Position numbers and translations under genes: made by a program | From: Candidatus Thiothrix anitrata | GTDB taxonomy: Bacteria; Pseudomonadota; Gammaproteobacteria; Thiotrichales; Thiotrichaceae | DNA: 64,000 nucleotides | Direction: 5' to 3' | Assembly (NCBI RefSeq): GCF_017901155.1 | Contig: NZ_CP072800.1 | Location: 434,001 to 498,000, forward strand | Notes under the pieces: model-generated | What the model saw: the letters and a program-made list of their open reading frames with translations, nothing else | The model's database searches: none | What the model was told of the DNA's origin: nothing | Shown here: one piece after another, positions 55,063 to 64,000 of the stretch | Position numbering within the stretch: position 1 is the stretch's first letter | Layout: every line of letters begins with the position of its first letter

Positions 55063-55112
55063 TTATTGTTATTAATGGCTATGCCTGCTCTCTGTTTCTT
55101 GGGGCTTGCTGA
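55063..55112 (+). repeat. Direct repeat, copy 2 (mazG-ruvA region)
   Basis: Starts TTATTGTTATTAATG and ends CTTGGGGCTTGCTGA, with six or seven differences from copy 1. Each copy is preceded by a GC-rich hairpin. Confidence 0.65.
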
Positions 55113-55350
55113 TAAAATCTTCCTTTAACCCTTTCTTATTTTTGTTGTCGTCCCTTATATCCAAGGTATTGCAACCCCCGTGCCAACTGCACAGTGAAAA
55201 ACATAAGATATTGATTTAAAAGTAATTAAGTGTTTAATTGTGGATTTTCGCAGGGGGCATGACACACGCGTTAACTGTCAAAAAGTGACACAAGTGACAC
55301 ATTAGCGCGTGACAGGTGTTGTCAGGTGACAATCAGTGGCAGGCAAAACA

Positions 55351-55944
55351 CTATTTCAAACTGGCGCGGAGTGCTTGGCGGATCATATCTTCCACGCTCA
55401 AGCCCTGATTTTCGTAAGCAGCAATCATCTGGCTGGCTTGCACTGGCTTATAACCCAACGCTAACAAAGCATTAACCGCCTCATCACTCGCCGAAGTCTC
55501 CGGTACAGCAATCAACGTCGGGGTAACACTATCACCCGCCGCTTTCGGCAAACGGTCACGCAACTCAATCACCAAACGTTCGGCAGTCTTTTTGCCCACA
55601 CCGGGAATGCGGCTCAAACGGGCAATGTCTGCGGCATGAATCACTTGTTGAAATTCCAGCGGATTCATCCCCGACACAATGGCGAGTGCCATCTTCGGCC
55701 CCACCCCATTCACTTTTAATAAATGGCGGAATAATTCACGCTCGGTTTGCGAACTAAAGCCATACAGTAATTGCGCATCTTCACGCACCACAAAATGCGT
55801 ATACAGCGTTACTTCCGCCTGCAATTCTGGCAAATCGTAAAAAGTGGTCATGGAAGCCTGCACTTCATAACCCACACCATTCACGTCTAACATTAAATCC
55901 GGTGGCTGTTTCAGCAGCAATTTACCGCGCAAAAGTCCGATCAT
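55351..55944 (-). CDS. ruvA: Holliday junction DNA helicase subunit RuvA
   Basis: A 197-residue junction-binding protein. MIGLLRGKLLLKQPPDLMLDVNGVGYEV is the OB-fold start; LLKVNGVGPKMALAIVSG and LSRIPGVGKKTAERLVIELRDRL are the two helix-hairpin-helix motifs; the C-terminal domain (EAVNALLALGYKPVQASQMI) binds RuvB. Neither ruvC nor ruvB is adjacent. Its ATG overlaps the stop of a lipoprotein hydrolase gene. Confidence 0.96.
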   Translation of the reverse strand: MIGLLRGKLLLKQPPDLMLDVNGVGYEVQASMTTFYDLPELQAEVTLYTHFVVREDAQLLYGFSSQTERELFRHLLKVNGVGPKMALAIVSGMNPLEFQQVIHAADIARLSRIPGVGKKTAERLVIELRDRLPKAAGDSVTPTLIAVPETSASDEAVNALLALGYKPVQASQMIAAYENQGLSVEDMIRQALRASLK

Positions 55945-57377
55945 ATGGCACTCTCGGCTTTATCAATACTCAACATCTTCTTGTAATGATCAAAACAACC
56001 AGCGAAGTCAAAATCATCTCCGCGATGATTCAAACAAGCTGGACGACTATCATTGAGAGCAGCTTGTTTACTACCTTGTTGATCCCATAGGCGTTTATAA
56101 CTATTTTCTAACACCGTTGCGGCAAGATAACCTGCAACCGTATCATTGAAGACATCATTATGATCTTTTATAAAGTCTGCGTCTGTGTACAAAAAATGTA
56201 ACGGCTCTGATCCACCTATAGGAATGTGTCGCTTTCCATCTTGCTCGCCAAAACATCCACCGCCTTCTTTGCAGACGATATAACACTCACTCCTTTTGCT
56301 AGCACCAGCACAAAACATCTCATTCTGCGGGGTACGTCTCTCACTAATTCCCGAACGAAAAGGAGGATAATTACCCACGGTAACAGTATCCAATTCATGT
56401 TCATGCAGAACAACTTGCTTACCTCGATAAACACGCCTTAATGGCAATTCGCTTGCTGCAATACTTACCCCCCAATATTGCCCTAAACGAAAAGCCAACC
56501 CCGTCGCTATATCTGCCGCAGAACTAACCACATGCAGCAATTTTTGTTGAGTTTGTGCATAGCACTGCTCTTCTGCCACCGTCTCTTTCAGCGGCAATAG
56601 CTCATTTGCCTCTACCGCCGGATTCAGCAAAATCACTCCGTGACCAAAAGGACGGGTTTTGACACAAGTAGCACATGATGCTTGATTGGTTTTACCACAA
56701 AATGCGTTACCCACTGACTTCGTACTCAATACCCGATCCAACAACACATCGTGCAAGGCGGAAACCAGAATCAAACCACCGAAACTATGCCCAACACTCA
56801 GTAAAACATTGCGATTAGGATCATTCTCAGAATTTTCCAATAATGTATGCTCCAGACGCAGTAAAAGCTCCGTCACGCCCCCTTTACCAACACTTAGCGC
56901 GGTATTTTTACGTGCCCAATACGTCAGATTTTCAACAACTGGGACTTTCAATGTTTTACCACGCCACCCCACATACACACCGATTAAACGCCGCTTACCA
57001 CTCATATCCACAATGGCTGTTTGCTGCAACATTTTACGAAAACTATCGAGATTAGGGTCAGAAGAGGATGCATTGTGTTTCCAGCCATGCACAAACACCA
57101 CGACTGCTGCGCCATCTGAAGTTCGCGCTTGGGTTTGAATATGCTCCAAAACAGTCATCATCTGTGCACGATCGAACACATTGCCGCGATCCGTAAACTC
57201 CACAAAACCAATGTCATAATCCGCGTGACGCTCTAAAGCAACACTTTTACAACCTTCTTCGGGGCAATTTTTCACCACAGCGTCATGCCGATAAGACATA
57301 TTAGGCGCACAACCTATAAGATTTAGTGCGAGAATAACCAAGACAAAAAGGAGCGGGGAAGGTCGAAAATTATACAC
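55941..57377 (-). CDS. Lipoprotein alpha/beta hydrolase, unknown
   Basis: A 478-residue predicted lipoprotein: hydrophobic start LLFVLVILALNLIGC with the lipobox Cys at 23. VVVFVHGWKHNASSSD is the oxyanion-hole motif and LLSVGHSFGGLILVSAL holds the nucleophile Ser in GHSFGG. Two Cys-rich parts (CGKTNQASCATC and CAGASKRSECYIVCKEGGGC) suggest disulfides in the envelope. Base composition is more AT-rich than ruvA, so it may be acquired. Substrate unknown. Overlaps ruvA by 4 bases. Confidence 0.7.
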   Translation of the reverse strand: MYNFRPSPLLFVLVILALNLIGCAPNMSYRHDAVVKNCPEEGCKSVALERHADYDIGFVEFTDRGNVFDRAQMMTVLEHIQTQARTSDGAAVVVFVHGWKHNASSSDPNLDSFRKMLQQTAIVDMSGKRRLIGVYVGWRGKTLKVPVVENLTYWARKNTALSVGKGGVTELLLRLEHTLLENSENDPNRNVLLSVGHSFGGLILVSALHDVLLDRVLSTKSVGNAFCGKTNQASCATCVKTRPFGHGVILLNPAVEANELLPLKETVAEEQCYAQTQQKLLHVVSSAADIATGLAFRLGQYWGVSIAASELPLRRVYRGKQVVLHEHELDTVTVGNYPPFRSGISERRTPQNEMFCAGASKRSECYIVCKEGGGCFGEQDGKRHIPIGGSEPLHFLYTDADFIKDHNDVFNDTVAGYLAATVLENSYKRLWDQQGSKQAALNDSRPACLNHRGDDFDFAGCFDHYKKMLSIDKAESAI

Positions 57378-57449
57378 AAAACACCTCGTGCAAAGCTAAA
57401 TGCTGCGCTGAAGTATAAACGCAACCGATCAGCGATAATAGCCAACACT

Positions 57450-58238
57450 CTAATAGTTGTTCACTTTTTGGCATAACATATGCTGGTAACGCGCCAAGGA
57501 ACGCCAAGGTTCTTGACGTGAATAGTCACGCTCTAATGGCAATACCGCTTGCATATCGGCAGTTTTACGCACATCGCGGTACATATAATCATAAAAGCAT
57601 CGCACCCCCGACCAAGTTTCCAGTTGCAACCCTAAATCGGGCAACCAACTTTGCACTTCGTCAGGTTTTAACGGCGAAATCGGGGCTAAACCCTGTTTGC
57701 CATTGCTGGCAATTTGCCCTTGGCGCACGGTTTCCAAATCCCCGGCAATCAAACGCCGCATCACAGTGGAATGGTAATTAAAGAACATTAACGACAACCA
57801 GCCGCCGGGTTTTAGGCAGGTTAGCAGCTCTTCCAAACCCTGACGCGGTTGCGCCAGCCATTCCAAAACTGCATGAAAGGTAATCAGGTCGTAACGCGCA
57901 TCCGCATTCATCGCCAGATCTTGCACGCTGGCTTGCTGCAAAGTAATCGCGTGTTCCAAACCTGCTTGACGAATATTGTCGGCCGCCGCTGCTAACATTT
58001 CCGCCGATGGCTCCGCCAACACCACCTGATGACCTTGTTGCGCTAGCCATATTGCCATGTGCCCCAAACCGCCGCCTGCATCCAAAATTTGTAACGGTGG
58101 TTGCGATGCCGAGCGCGTCACTAATGAGCGCAAATCGTCCTGTAAAATGTGTAAGCGAATAATACCGCGTGGATCATCGTAAATTTGCCGTTGGAAACGT
58201 TGCGCCAACCCGTCAAAAACCCGATCCTGTTTACTCAT
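57450..58238 (-). CDS. cmoM: tRNA 5-carboxymethoxyuridine methyltransferase CmoM
   Basis: A 262-residue SAM methyltransferase that methylates cmo5U34 to its ester. QDRVFDGLAQRFQRQIYDDPRGIIRL at the N-terminus, motif I LQILDAGGGLGHMAIWLAQQGHQVVLAEPS, TFHAVLEWLAQP and LSLMFFNYHSTVMRRLIAGD follow E. coli CmoM closely. ATG 58238 fits this start; a frame extending to 58346 overlaps the glyQ promoter region. Divergent from glyQ. Confidence 0.88.
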   Translation of the reverse strand: MSKQDRVFDGLAQRFQRQIYDDPRGIIRLHILQDDLRSLVTRSASQPPLQILDAGGGLGHMAIWLAQQGHQVVLAEPSAEMLAAAADNIRQAGLEHAITLQQASVQDLAMNADARYDLITFHAVLEWLAQPRQGLEELLTCLKPGGWLSLMFFNYHSTVMRRLIAGDLETVRQGQIASNGKQGLAPISPLKPDEVQSWLPDLGLQLETWSGVRCFYDYMYRDVRKTADMQAVLPLERDYSRQEPWRSLARYQHMLCQKVNNY

Positions 58239-58345
58239 TTCATCATCCTGCTGTTCGCGTTTGTCTAGGTCGCTTCGCACAAATGCTGAATGCAAAACGC
58301 GCTTGCAGTATACTGAGCACTTTGTAAAAGTACATAAAGCAAGCA

Positions 58346-59257
58346 ATGGCTAACTACGACTTATCCACATTTCAGGGGCTGATTCTTGCCCTGCAAAATT
58401 ACTGGGCGCAGCAAGGTTGCGTCATTCTGCAACCGTATGACATGGAAATGGGCGCGGGTACATTCCACCCTGCGACGTTCCTGCGCTCGATTGGCCCAGA
58501 GCCCTGGCGCACCGCTTATGTGCAGCCTTCGCGCCGCCCGACGGATGGTCGTTATGGCGAAAACCCCAACCGCTTGCAGCACTATTACCAGTTTCAGGTA
58601 TTGTTAAAGCCCTCCCCTGACAATATTCAGGAACTCTACCTCGGCTCGCTCAAGTTACTAGGCTTTGACCCGCTGGTGCATGACATCCGTTTCGTCGAAG
58701 ACAACTGGGAGTCACCAACACTGGGCGCGTGGGGCTTGGGCTGGGAAGTGTGGCTCAACGGCATGGAAGTGACCCAGTTCACCTATTTCCAGCAAGTCGG
58801 CGGGCTGGATTGCCGCCCGGTCAGCGGTGAAATCACCTACGGGCTGGAACGCCTCGCCATGTATATGCAAAACGTGCAAAGCGTCTACGACTTGGTGTGG
58901 ACAAAAGGCCCACAAGGCGTGGTGACTTACGGTGACGTTTACCACCAAAACGAAGTGGAACAATCCACCTACAACTTTGAACATGCCAATATCGAAGCCC
59001 TGTTCCACCAATTCGATGTGTGCGAAAGCGAAAGCCAGCGCATGATCGAAGCTGGTTTGCCGTTGCCCGCTTACGAACAAATGCTCAAAGCTTCGCACAC
59101 CTTTAACTTGCTGGATGCCCGCCGCGCCATTTCCGTGACGGAACGCCAACGCTTTATCCTGCGGGTACGCACACTGGCACGCGCCGTTGCCGAAGCTTAT
59201 TACAACGCCCGTGAAGCACTGGGCTTCCCGATGCTGCAACAAGACAAGGTGGCATGA
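58346..59257 (+). CDS. glyQ: Glycyl-tRNA synthetase alpha subunit
   Basis: A 303-residue class II catalytic subunit of tetrameric Gly[49 protein letters not shown] is the family opening, motif 2 contains [11 protein letters not shown]. The gene ends in ATGA shared with glyS. Confidence 0.97.
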   Translation: MANYDLSTFQGLILALQNYWAQQGCVILQPYDMEMGAGTFHPATFLRSIGPEPWRTAYVQPSRRPTDGRYGENPNRLQHYYQFQVLLKPSPDNIQELYLGSLKLLGFDPLVHDIRFVEDNWESPTLGAWGLGWEVWLNGMEVTQFTYFQQVGGLDCRPVSGEITYGLERLAMYMQNVQSVYDLVWTKGPQGVVTYGDVYHQNEVEQSTYNFEHANIEALFHQFDVCESESQRMIEAGLPLPAYEQMLKASHTFNLLDARRAISVTERQRFILRVRTLARAVAEAYYNAREALGFPMLQQDKVA

Positions 59258-61317
59258 ATATGATCGACTTACTCGTAGAAATCGGCACTGAAGAACTGCC
59301 ACCGAAAGCCCTGCCCACCCTGTCTGCCGCTTTCACTGACGGCATTACCAAAGGTTTAAGCGACGCAGGTTTAATCCCGAATGAGGTAATTGCTTACGCT
59401 GCACCGCGCCGTTTGGCGGTATGGGTAAAAGGTGTTGCCCCCCAACAAGCCGACCAAATCATTGAAAAGCGCGGCCCGGCGATTAAAGGAGCATTCGATG
59501 CTGCTGGTAATCCGACCAAAGCCGCGCTGGCTTTTGCCAACTCTTGCGGAGTCGAAGTCGCCGATTTAGGTAAAATTGAAACCGACAAAGGCGCGTGGCT
59601 GGTATTCCGCCAACAGCAAACCGGGCAGGTAACCACCGCGTTATTTCCGGCGATGGTCGAAAAATCGCTGGCTGCGTTACCGATCCCTAAGCGGATGCGC
59701 TGGGGTAGCGGCACAGCAGAATTCGTGCGCCCGATACACTGGATTGTGATGCTGGCAGATAATGCGGTGATTAATGCCAACATTATGGGCATTCCCAGCG
59801 GCGGCGAATCACGCGGACACCGCTTTCACGCCCCCGCTGCGATCACTATCACCAGCCCTGCGGATTACGCCACGCAATTGGGTGCTGCGTTTGTGATTGC
59901 CCGCTTTGCAGCACGTCGCGAACTCATCCGCTCCAAAGTGGAAGCCCTTGCCAGCGAACTCGGCGGCAAGGCCATTATGCCGGATGAATTGCTGGATGAA
60001 GTCACCGCGCTGATCGAATGGCCTGTGCCGGTAGCCGGTCGTTTTGAGGAGCGTTTCCTCGATGTACCGCAGGAAGCTCTGATTTCCACCATGCAGGATA
60101 ACCAAAAATATTTCGCACTGGTCGATGCTAACGGCAAATTAATGCCGAATTTCATCACTGTTGCCAATATTGAAAGCCGTGACGTTACCCAAATTTCTTC
60201 CGGTAACGAGCGTGTAATTCGCCCACGTTTTAGCGATGCGGAATTCTTCTGGACGCAAGACAAAAAGCAAACGTTGGAAAGCCGCCGCGAAGGGCTGAAA
60301 ACCATGGTATTCCAGCAAAAGCTGGGGTCGTTGTACGACAAATCTGCACGTGTCGCCAAACTCGCGGGTTACATTGCGCAACAACTCGACGCAGATGCCA
60401 GCCTTGCGGTGCGGGCAGCGGAATTGGGCAAGTGTGACCTGATTACCAATATGGTGTTCGAGTTTACCGAACTGCAAGGCATTATGGGGCGTTACTACGC
60501 CACCCACGATGGCGAAGCAGCGGAAGTCGCCGCCGCATTGGATGAGCAATACATGCCACGCTTTGCTGGTGATGAATTGCCACAAAGCAAAACCGGGCAG
60601 ATTCTCGCACTGGCGGAACGCCTCGATACACTCGCGGGTATTTTCGGTGTTGGGCAAAAACCCACGGGTGCGAAAGACCCGTTTGGTTTACGCCGTGCGG
60701 CCTTGGGCGCATTACGTTTGCTGATCGAAAAACAATTGCCGCTGGATTTAGCCGACTTGCTGGATCAAGCCGCGCTGCACCTTACCGAACAACTGGGCAG
60801 TAAACCTGCAATAAGCGATACGCTGGATTACATCCTCGACCGCTTGCGGGGCTATTACCAAGAGCGCGGCATTGGTGCTGACATTGTGGAAGCCGTGGCA
60901 ACCTTAAAACCCAGCCAACCGCTGGATTTTGATCGCCGCGTGAAAGCGGTTGCCGCGTTCCGTCAGTTGACTGCCTCTGAAAGCCTTGCTGCTGCCAACA
61001 AGCGCATCAGCAATATCCTCAAGAAAGTCGAAGGTGAGTTACCAACCCGCGTGGAATTAGGCTTGTTGCAGGAGCCAGCGGAAAAAGCACTCGCAGATGC
61101 GGTGTTTACTCAAGAAAACCAAGTGTTGCCATTATTTGCTGTGGGTGATTACGAAGCGGCGTTACTATCACTAGCCTCGTTGCGCGAACCCGTTGACCAG
61201 TTTTTTACCGATGTCATGGTCATGGCGGATGATATGGCGTTGCGTAACAACCGGCTAGCATTGCTCAATCACTTGCGTGGTTTGTTCCTGCGAGTAGCAG
61301 ATTTGTCGGTGTTGTAA
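59254..61317 (+). CDS. glyS: Glycyl-tRNA synthetase beta subunit
   Basis: A 687-residue tRNA-binding subunit. [22 protein letters not shown] at the start, the HD-like [25 protein letters not shown] region (here GKCDLITNM...), [19 protein letters not shown], and the C-terminal DALR-type end [37 protein letters not shown] 59254 overlaps glyQ; ATG 59260 is possible. Complete length. Confidence 0.97.
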   Translation: MNMIDLLVEIGTEELPPKALPTLSAAFTDGITKGLSDAGLIPNEVIAYAAPRRLAVWVKGVAPQQADQIIEKRGPAIKGAFDAAGNPTKAALAFANSCGVEVADLGKIETDKGAWLVFRQQQTGQVTTALFPAMVEKSLAALPIPKRMRWGSGTAEFVRPIHWIVMLADNAVINANIMGIPSGGESRGHRFHAPAAITITSPADYATQLGAAFVIARFAARRELIRSKVEALASELGGKAIMPDELLDEVTALIEWPVPVAGRFEERFLDVPQEALISTMQDNQKYFALVDANGKLMPNFITVANIESRDVTQISSGNERVIRPRFSDAEFFWTQDKKQTLESRREGLKTMVFQQKLGSLYDKSARVAKLAGYIAQQLDADASLAVRAAELGKCDLITNMVFEFTELQGIMGRYYATHDGEAAEVAAALDEQYMPRFAGDELPQSKTGQILALAERLDTLAGIFGVGQKPTGAKDPFGLRRAALGALRLLIEKQLPLDLADLLDQAALHLTEQLGSKPAISDTLDYILDRLRGYYQERGIGADIVEAVATLKPSQPLDFDRRVKAVAAFRQLTASESLAAANKRISNILKKVEGELPTRVELGLLQEPAEKALADAVFTQENQVLPLFAVGDYEAALLSLASLREPVDQFFTDVMVMADDMALRNNRLALLNHLRGLFLRVADLSVL

Positions 61318-61338
61318 ACCACGCCAGATGCTAACAGC

Positions 61339-61360
61339 GTAGAGACGCAAAATCTTGCGT
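61339..61360. repeat. Half of a dispersed palindromic repeat, with hairpin
   Basis: GTAGAGACG at 61339-61347 is the outer arm whose complement CGTCTCTAC appears at 62485-62493 beyond the IS. ACGCAA/TTGCGT (61345-61360) also forms a small hairpin that may terminate glyS. Confidence 0.55.
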
Positions 61361-61376
61361 GGCGAATTCGTATCAT

Positions 61377-62468
61377 AAGTGCATAACCCGTTAATCGAGA
61401 CGGGATGCGGCTTTCCTCATAAGGTCAGAGGCAAGATGTGGTAAAAAGCATCCCGAAAAACCACTGACGGGAGAGCTTCATGACTTACACACACCTTACC
61501 TCTGAGGAGAGGTATTATATCGAAACACGGCACAAGATGAAGGAGTCGGAGTCAACAATAGCCCTCGCCTTGGGGCGCAGCCAATCGACGATCCACCGTG
61601 AACTGACCCGCAACCGAGGGCAACGCGGCTACCGGCACAAACAAGCGCACGCCAAAGCACAGCAACGGCATGTTGAGAAGCCCAAGGTGGTCAAGTTGAC
61701 CCCAGAGCTGGCGGGCAACATTGGTACATTGTTGGAAGAACAGCAGTGGAGTCCAGAGCAAATCAGTGGCAGGCTGAAAGCCGATGGTAAAGCGAGTGTT
61801 TGCCATGAAACCATCTACCAGCACGTGCTGAAGGATAAGCGTGCGGGCGGTAAGCTATACCTGAACCTGCGCCGTCATGCGAAGAAATACCGCAAACGTT
61901 ATGGTAGTGGCACTGGCAGTGTCAAAGGCATCCTAACCGGGTGGACATTGAGGAACGCCCGGAAGTCGCCAACCAGCGTGAACGGCTGGGCGACTGGGAA
62001 GCGGACACCATGATTGGCAAGAGTCACAAAGGCGCACTGGTGACGCTGGACGAACGCAAATCCAAGCTACGCCTAGCTCTACCGGTGGCAAACAAGACCG
62101 CAGAGGCAGTGACCAGCAGCATTATTAGCTTACTGTCCGGCTTCAAGGATTACGTACACACGCTCACCTTCGATAACGGCAAGGAGTTTGCCAAACATGA
62201 GCAAGTTGCCCAAGCCATTGGGTGCGAAACGTATTTCGCCAAGCCCTACCATTCGTGGGAGCGTGGGCAAAATGAGAATGCCAATGGGCTGTTACGCCAA
62301 TACTTCCCCAAGGCAATGGGGCTATTGGACGTGACCACCCGACAGGTAGTTGAGGCTGTGCATAAACTCAACAACAGACCAAGGAAGTGTCTGGGGTTCA
62401 AGACACCTTACGAGGTGTTCCGCGAGCTATCCGGCATGGATGCTGAAAAGTTGGTGGGTTATGCACTT
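61377..62468 (+). mobile_element. IS30-family insertion sequence
   Basis: A 1092-base element. Terminal inverted repeats AAGTGCATAACCC (61377-61389) and GGGTTATGCACTT (62456-62468) match exactly over 13 bases, flanked by an AT duplication on both sides (61375-61376, 62469-62470). It contains one transposase interrupted by a frameshift. The size and the IS30 transposase type agree. Confidence 0.85.
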
Positions 62469-62477
62469 ATTACTTGA
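61480..62477 (+). pseudogene. IS30-family transposase, frameshifted
   Basis: Two overlapping frames, 61480-62013 and 61941-62477, together form one IS30 transposase. The N-terminal HTH (LTSEERYYIETRHKMKESESTIALALGRSQSTIHREL) is in the first, and the DDE core is in the second (DWEADTMIG, LTFDNGKEFAKHE, NENANGLLRQYFP). At 61932-61933 one C is missing from what would be CCC (ATCCCTAACCGG), turning GIPNRVDIEERP into another frame. The stop lies 9 bases beyond the inverted repeat. Probably inactive unless frameshifting occurs. Confidence 0.85.
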
Positions 62478-62484
62478 ATTCACC

Positions 62485-62493
62485 CGTCTCTAC
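62485..62493. repeat. Other half of the palindromic repeat interrupted by the IS
   Basis: CGTCTCTAC, reverse complement of 61339-61347. Both halves also carry GAATTC next to the insertion (61363-61368 and 62476-62481). Confidence 0.5.
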
Positions 62494-62502
62494 TTGGCGG
62501 GT

Positions 62503-62982
62503 TCACTGTTTAACGACCTGACTGAGCATTTGCGCCTCTTCATCCGCAACGCCACCCATGACCTTGGCAATATTACCGCCGAACATTTTACTCATCAGCC
62601 CCATATTCATCCCAGAAATCATGACCTTGCCATCAGCAGTCTCATACACACCCATACGGCAAGGCATAACGGCTGTAACAAACTTATCACTATCATTTTT
62701 CAAGATATTGTAAGCGTAATGCGGCTGACACAAAGACAAAATAGAAAGCTTACTCATATCCGTGTAACCTTCTTTCTTGAGGCTCGCCTGCATATCATAA
62801 ACTTTGGGGATCAACCATTGCTTACCCGTCGCTGCCGTCTGCAAAGTCGCTACCGTTTCATCAAATCCTAAACGACTTTCATGGGTCGTAATCATCAGTT
62901 TTGGCATCACCGCCCACGTTGCCGCAGCCGTTAACACCACACCAGTAGCCAATCCTAGTAACACTGTATTAAACGTTTTCAT
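62503..62982 (-). CDS. DUF302 domain protein
   Basis: A 159-residue exported or membrane-anchored protein: N-terminal hydrophobic part TVLLGLATGVVLTAAATWAVM, then a DUF302 domain (SRLGFDETVATLQTAATGKQWLIPKVYDMQASLKKEGY, LCQPHYAYNILKND, FVTAVMPCRMGVYETADGKVMISGMNMGLM). In sulfur and metal oxidisers such proteins often occur near sulfur genes, but the function is unknown. It ends 10 bases after the palindromic-repeat half. Confidence 0.85.
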   Translation of the reverse strand: MKTFNTVLLGLATGVVLTAAATWAVMPKLMITTHESRLGFDETVATLQTAATGKQWLIPKVYDMQASLKKEGYTDMSKLSILSLCQPHYAYNILKNDSDKFVTAVMPCRMGVYETADGKVMISGMNMGLMSKMFGGNIAKVMGGVADEEAQMLSQVVKQ

Positions 62983-63128
62983 TGCCTGCCTCCTGTCGTA
63001 TGTTGATTATCCATTTCTCAACTTCAGCGTAGCTCTACACGACGAAAGAACAATTACAAAAAATCAAATCCCAGCAGCGATTACCACAATCCTTGACCTA
63101 AATTAGTATTTTCTAATATTTTTATTAT

Positions 63129-64000
63129 CTAACCCCACTCTGCCGTCGGGGTACGCACCGCATCCAAACGGTAAGGCGTAGGATCAATGCACGGTGGTTT
63201 ACCCAACATCACGTCGGTCAGCATTTGCACCGAACCCAAACCCATCGTGACACCGTAACGGTAATGCCCGGAATTTACATATAAACCGGCAATATCCGGG
63301 TGTTCGCCAATGTACGGCACACCGTCCGGTGAACCGGGGCGTAACCCGCTCCAATGATTCAATACTGGCACATCACGTAACGCAGGCATCATCCGGTAAG
63401 CCATCGCCTGTAACTCATCGTGTACCGCATCGGTGGTGTGTTTATCGAAATCATTCATTTCCAGCGTGGAACCACACAAAATACGCCCGTCATTACGCGG
63501 AATCAGGTAACACCCTTCGTGCAACACAATGCGTTTTAACAAGCCGCGCTTTCCCCGGAATAAAATTATCTGTCCCAATACAGGACGAATATTCACGTTT
63601 GCCGCCTGCATTTCCGGGAATAACCCTGTCCACGCACCGCTGGTTAAAATAACTTTACGCGCTTTTAACACCTGATCGCCGAGGTATACGCCCGTTACCC
63701 GCCCATCGCTGGCTTCCAAACGGGTAACACGGGTGAACTCCATCAGGGTAATCGGTGACAAACGCAAGCTGGTGCGTAACGCATGGGCAACTCTCGGATT
63801 ACGCATTTGCGCAATTTCAGGCAGGAATAAACCACTACTGAACTCAGAAGCCAGTTGCGGTTCGCACGCATGCAATGCCTCTGGAGTAGCCAAATGTTGC
63901 AAATCGTAACCAAACTGCTGCGCCCACGCCTGCGCAGCGGCTAACTCACGATCATCAGTAAATACCAAGCCTGAACGTATCCATTGCGGATCAACGTCGG
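63129..64000 (-). CDS. thiO: FAD-dependent glycine oxidase-like protein ThiO (5' truncated by window)
   Basis: The C-terminal 290 residues of a DAO-family flavoprotein; the frame is open through the window end. DPQWIRSGLVFTDD, LKARKVILTSGAWTGLF and NHWSGLRPGSPDGVPYIGEHPDIAGLYVNSGHYRYGVTMG are typical of ThiO, which oxidises glycine for thiazole synthesis. The N-terminal FAD-binding GxGxxG lies outside. The start at 63968 offered by a TTG codon is not real. Confidence 0.88.
   Translation of the reverse strand, partial: DVDPQWIRSGLVFTDDRELAAAQAWAQQFGYDLQHLATPEALHACEPQLASEFSSGLFLPEIAQMRNPRVAHALRTSLRLSPITLMEFTRVTRLEASDGRVTGVYLGDQVLKARKVILTSGAWTGLFPEMQAANVNIRPVLGQIILFRGKRGLLKRIVLHEGCYLIPRNDGRILCGSTLEMNDFDKHTTDAVHDELQAMAYRMMPALRDVPVLNHWSGLRPGSPDGVPYIGEHPDIAGLYVNSGHYRYGVTMGLGSVQMLTDVMLGKPPCIDPTPYRLDAVRTPTAEWG

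Larger units (their letters stand above)
54767..55350. other. 584-base intergenic region with repeated hairpin units
   Basis: There is no supported gene between the convergent mazG and ruvA genes. Three GC hairpins are seen: GCCCCCG/CGGGGGC (54785-54803), CCCCCTG/CAGGGGG (about 54882-54899) and CCCCT/AGGGG (about 55011-55033). Each is followed by a T/G-rich segment, and the last two are followed by a direct repeat of about 50 bases. Near 55276-55331 a GTGACA hexamer recurs. It could encode small RNAs or be a decaying mobile repeat. Confidence 0.5.

Noticed and set aside
58712-59302. 196-codon minus-strand frame opposite glyQ
   Set aside because: Antisense to a highly conserved synthetase gene.
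63088-63125. AT-rich palindrome (ATTAG/CTAAT) after thiO
   Set aside because: A 5-bp stem of A/T pairs is weak; it may be a terminator but is not distinct from the AT-rich background.

Overview
The window looks like a chromosomal segment from a gammaproteobacterium. PriA, an SrmB-like helicase, YcaO, CmoM, RuvA, MazG, tetrameric-type GlyQ/GlyS and a type II secretion (gspKLMN) operon all fit. The sucrose-metabolism cluster (SPS, SPP, fructokinase, amylosucrase), three-subunit PntAB transhydrogenase, many toxin-antitoxin genes and dispersed palindromic repeats suggest a Thiothrix-like or methylotroph-like environmental lineage. That placement is inference from gene content only. No rRNA, tRNA or CRISPR array was seen.

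Layout. 0-4.4 kb: an Mrp/NuoL-M-N-type cation/proton antiporter operon, cut at its 5' side. 4.5-8.7 kb: a dicarboxylate/amino-acid:cation symporter, then mscS-mgtE on the minus strand. 8.9-16.6 kb: a KamA-family radical SAM gene tightly followed by sps, spp, a toxin-antitoxin remnant, fructokinase and amylosucrase; this is a sucrose synthesis and recycling module facing a mechanosensitive channel, plausibly an osmoadaptation unit. 17.1-22.5 kb: slt-gspK-gspL-gspM-gspN, all overlapping. 22.6-27.1 kb: an accessory stretch with a DUF4143 ATPase behind a palindrome, a UPF0175/DUF3368 toxin-antitoxin pair, a TPR lipoprotein with exact 141-bp tandem repeats, a two-helix membrane protein sharing an SPNxV motif with that lipoprotein, and a DUF29 protein. 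27.3-32 kb: malate synthase G, an orphan RskA-like membrane protein and ycaO. 32-34.2 kb: a second accessory stretch with parDE, a second DUF4143 ATPase behind a 28-bp-arm inverted repeat, and a lone XRE regulator.

34.3-41.5 kb: thiD, a large acyl-CoA synthetase/GNAT acetyltransferase divergent from an AcuC-like deacetylase, a membrane protein, a PL14-like lyase and an SrmB-like helicase. 41.5-45.1 kb: an AT-rich defence island (AIPR protein, Eco47II-family endonuclease, 5mC methyltransferase) fitted between the helicase and nadA with start/stop overlaps; the AIPR gene carries a one-base frameshift at a poly-A run. 45.1-53.7 kb: nadA, a Bax-inhibitor-1 protein, a SPOR protein, priA, a DnaA-box cluster with an AT-rich stretch (origin-like), pntB-pntAb-pntAa and an OmpA-family protein. 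53.9-64 kb: mazG, a 580-bp intergenic region with repeated hairpin units, ruvA behind a lipoprotein hydrolase, cmoM, glyQS, a frameshifted IS30 element nested in a palindromic repeat, a DUF302 protein and a truncated ThiO-like oxidase.

The strongest leads are the origin-like DnaA-box cluster upstream of priA, the AIPR/restriction-modification island with its homopolymer frameshift, the palindrome-embedded promoter that predicts a leaderless DUF4143 ATPase mRNA, the lipoprotein/membrane-protein pair sharing an unusual motif, and the multi-hairpin region between mazG and ruvA.
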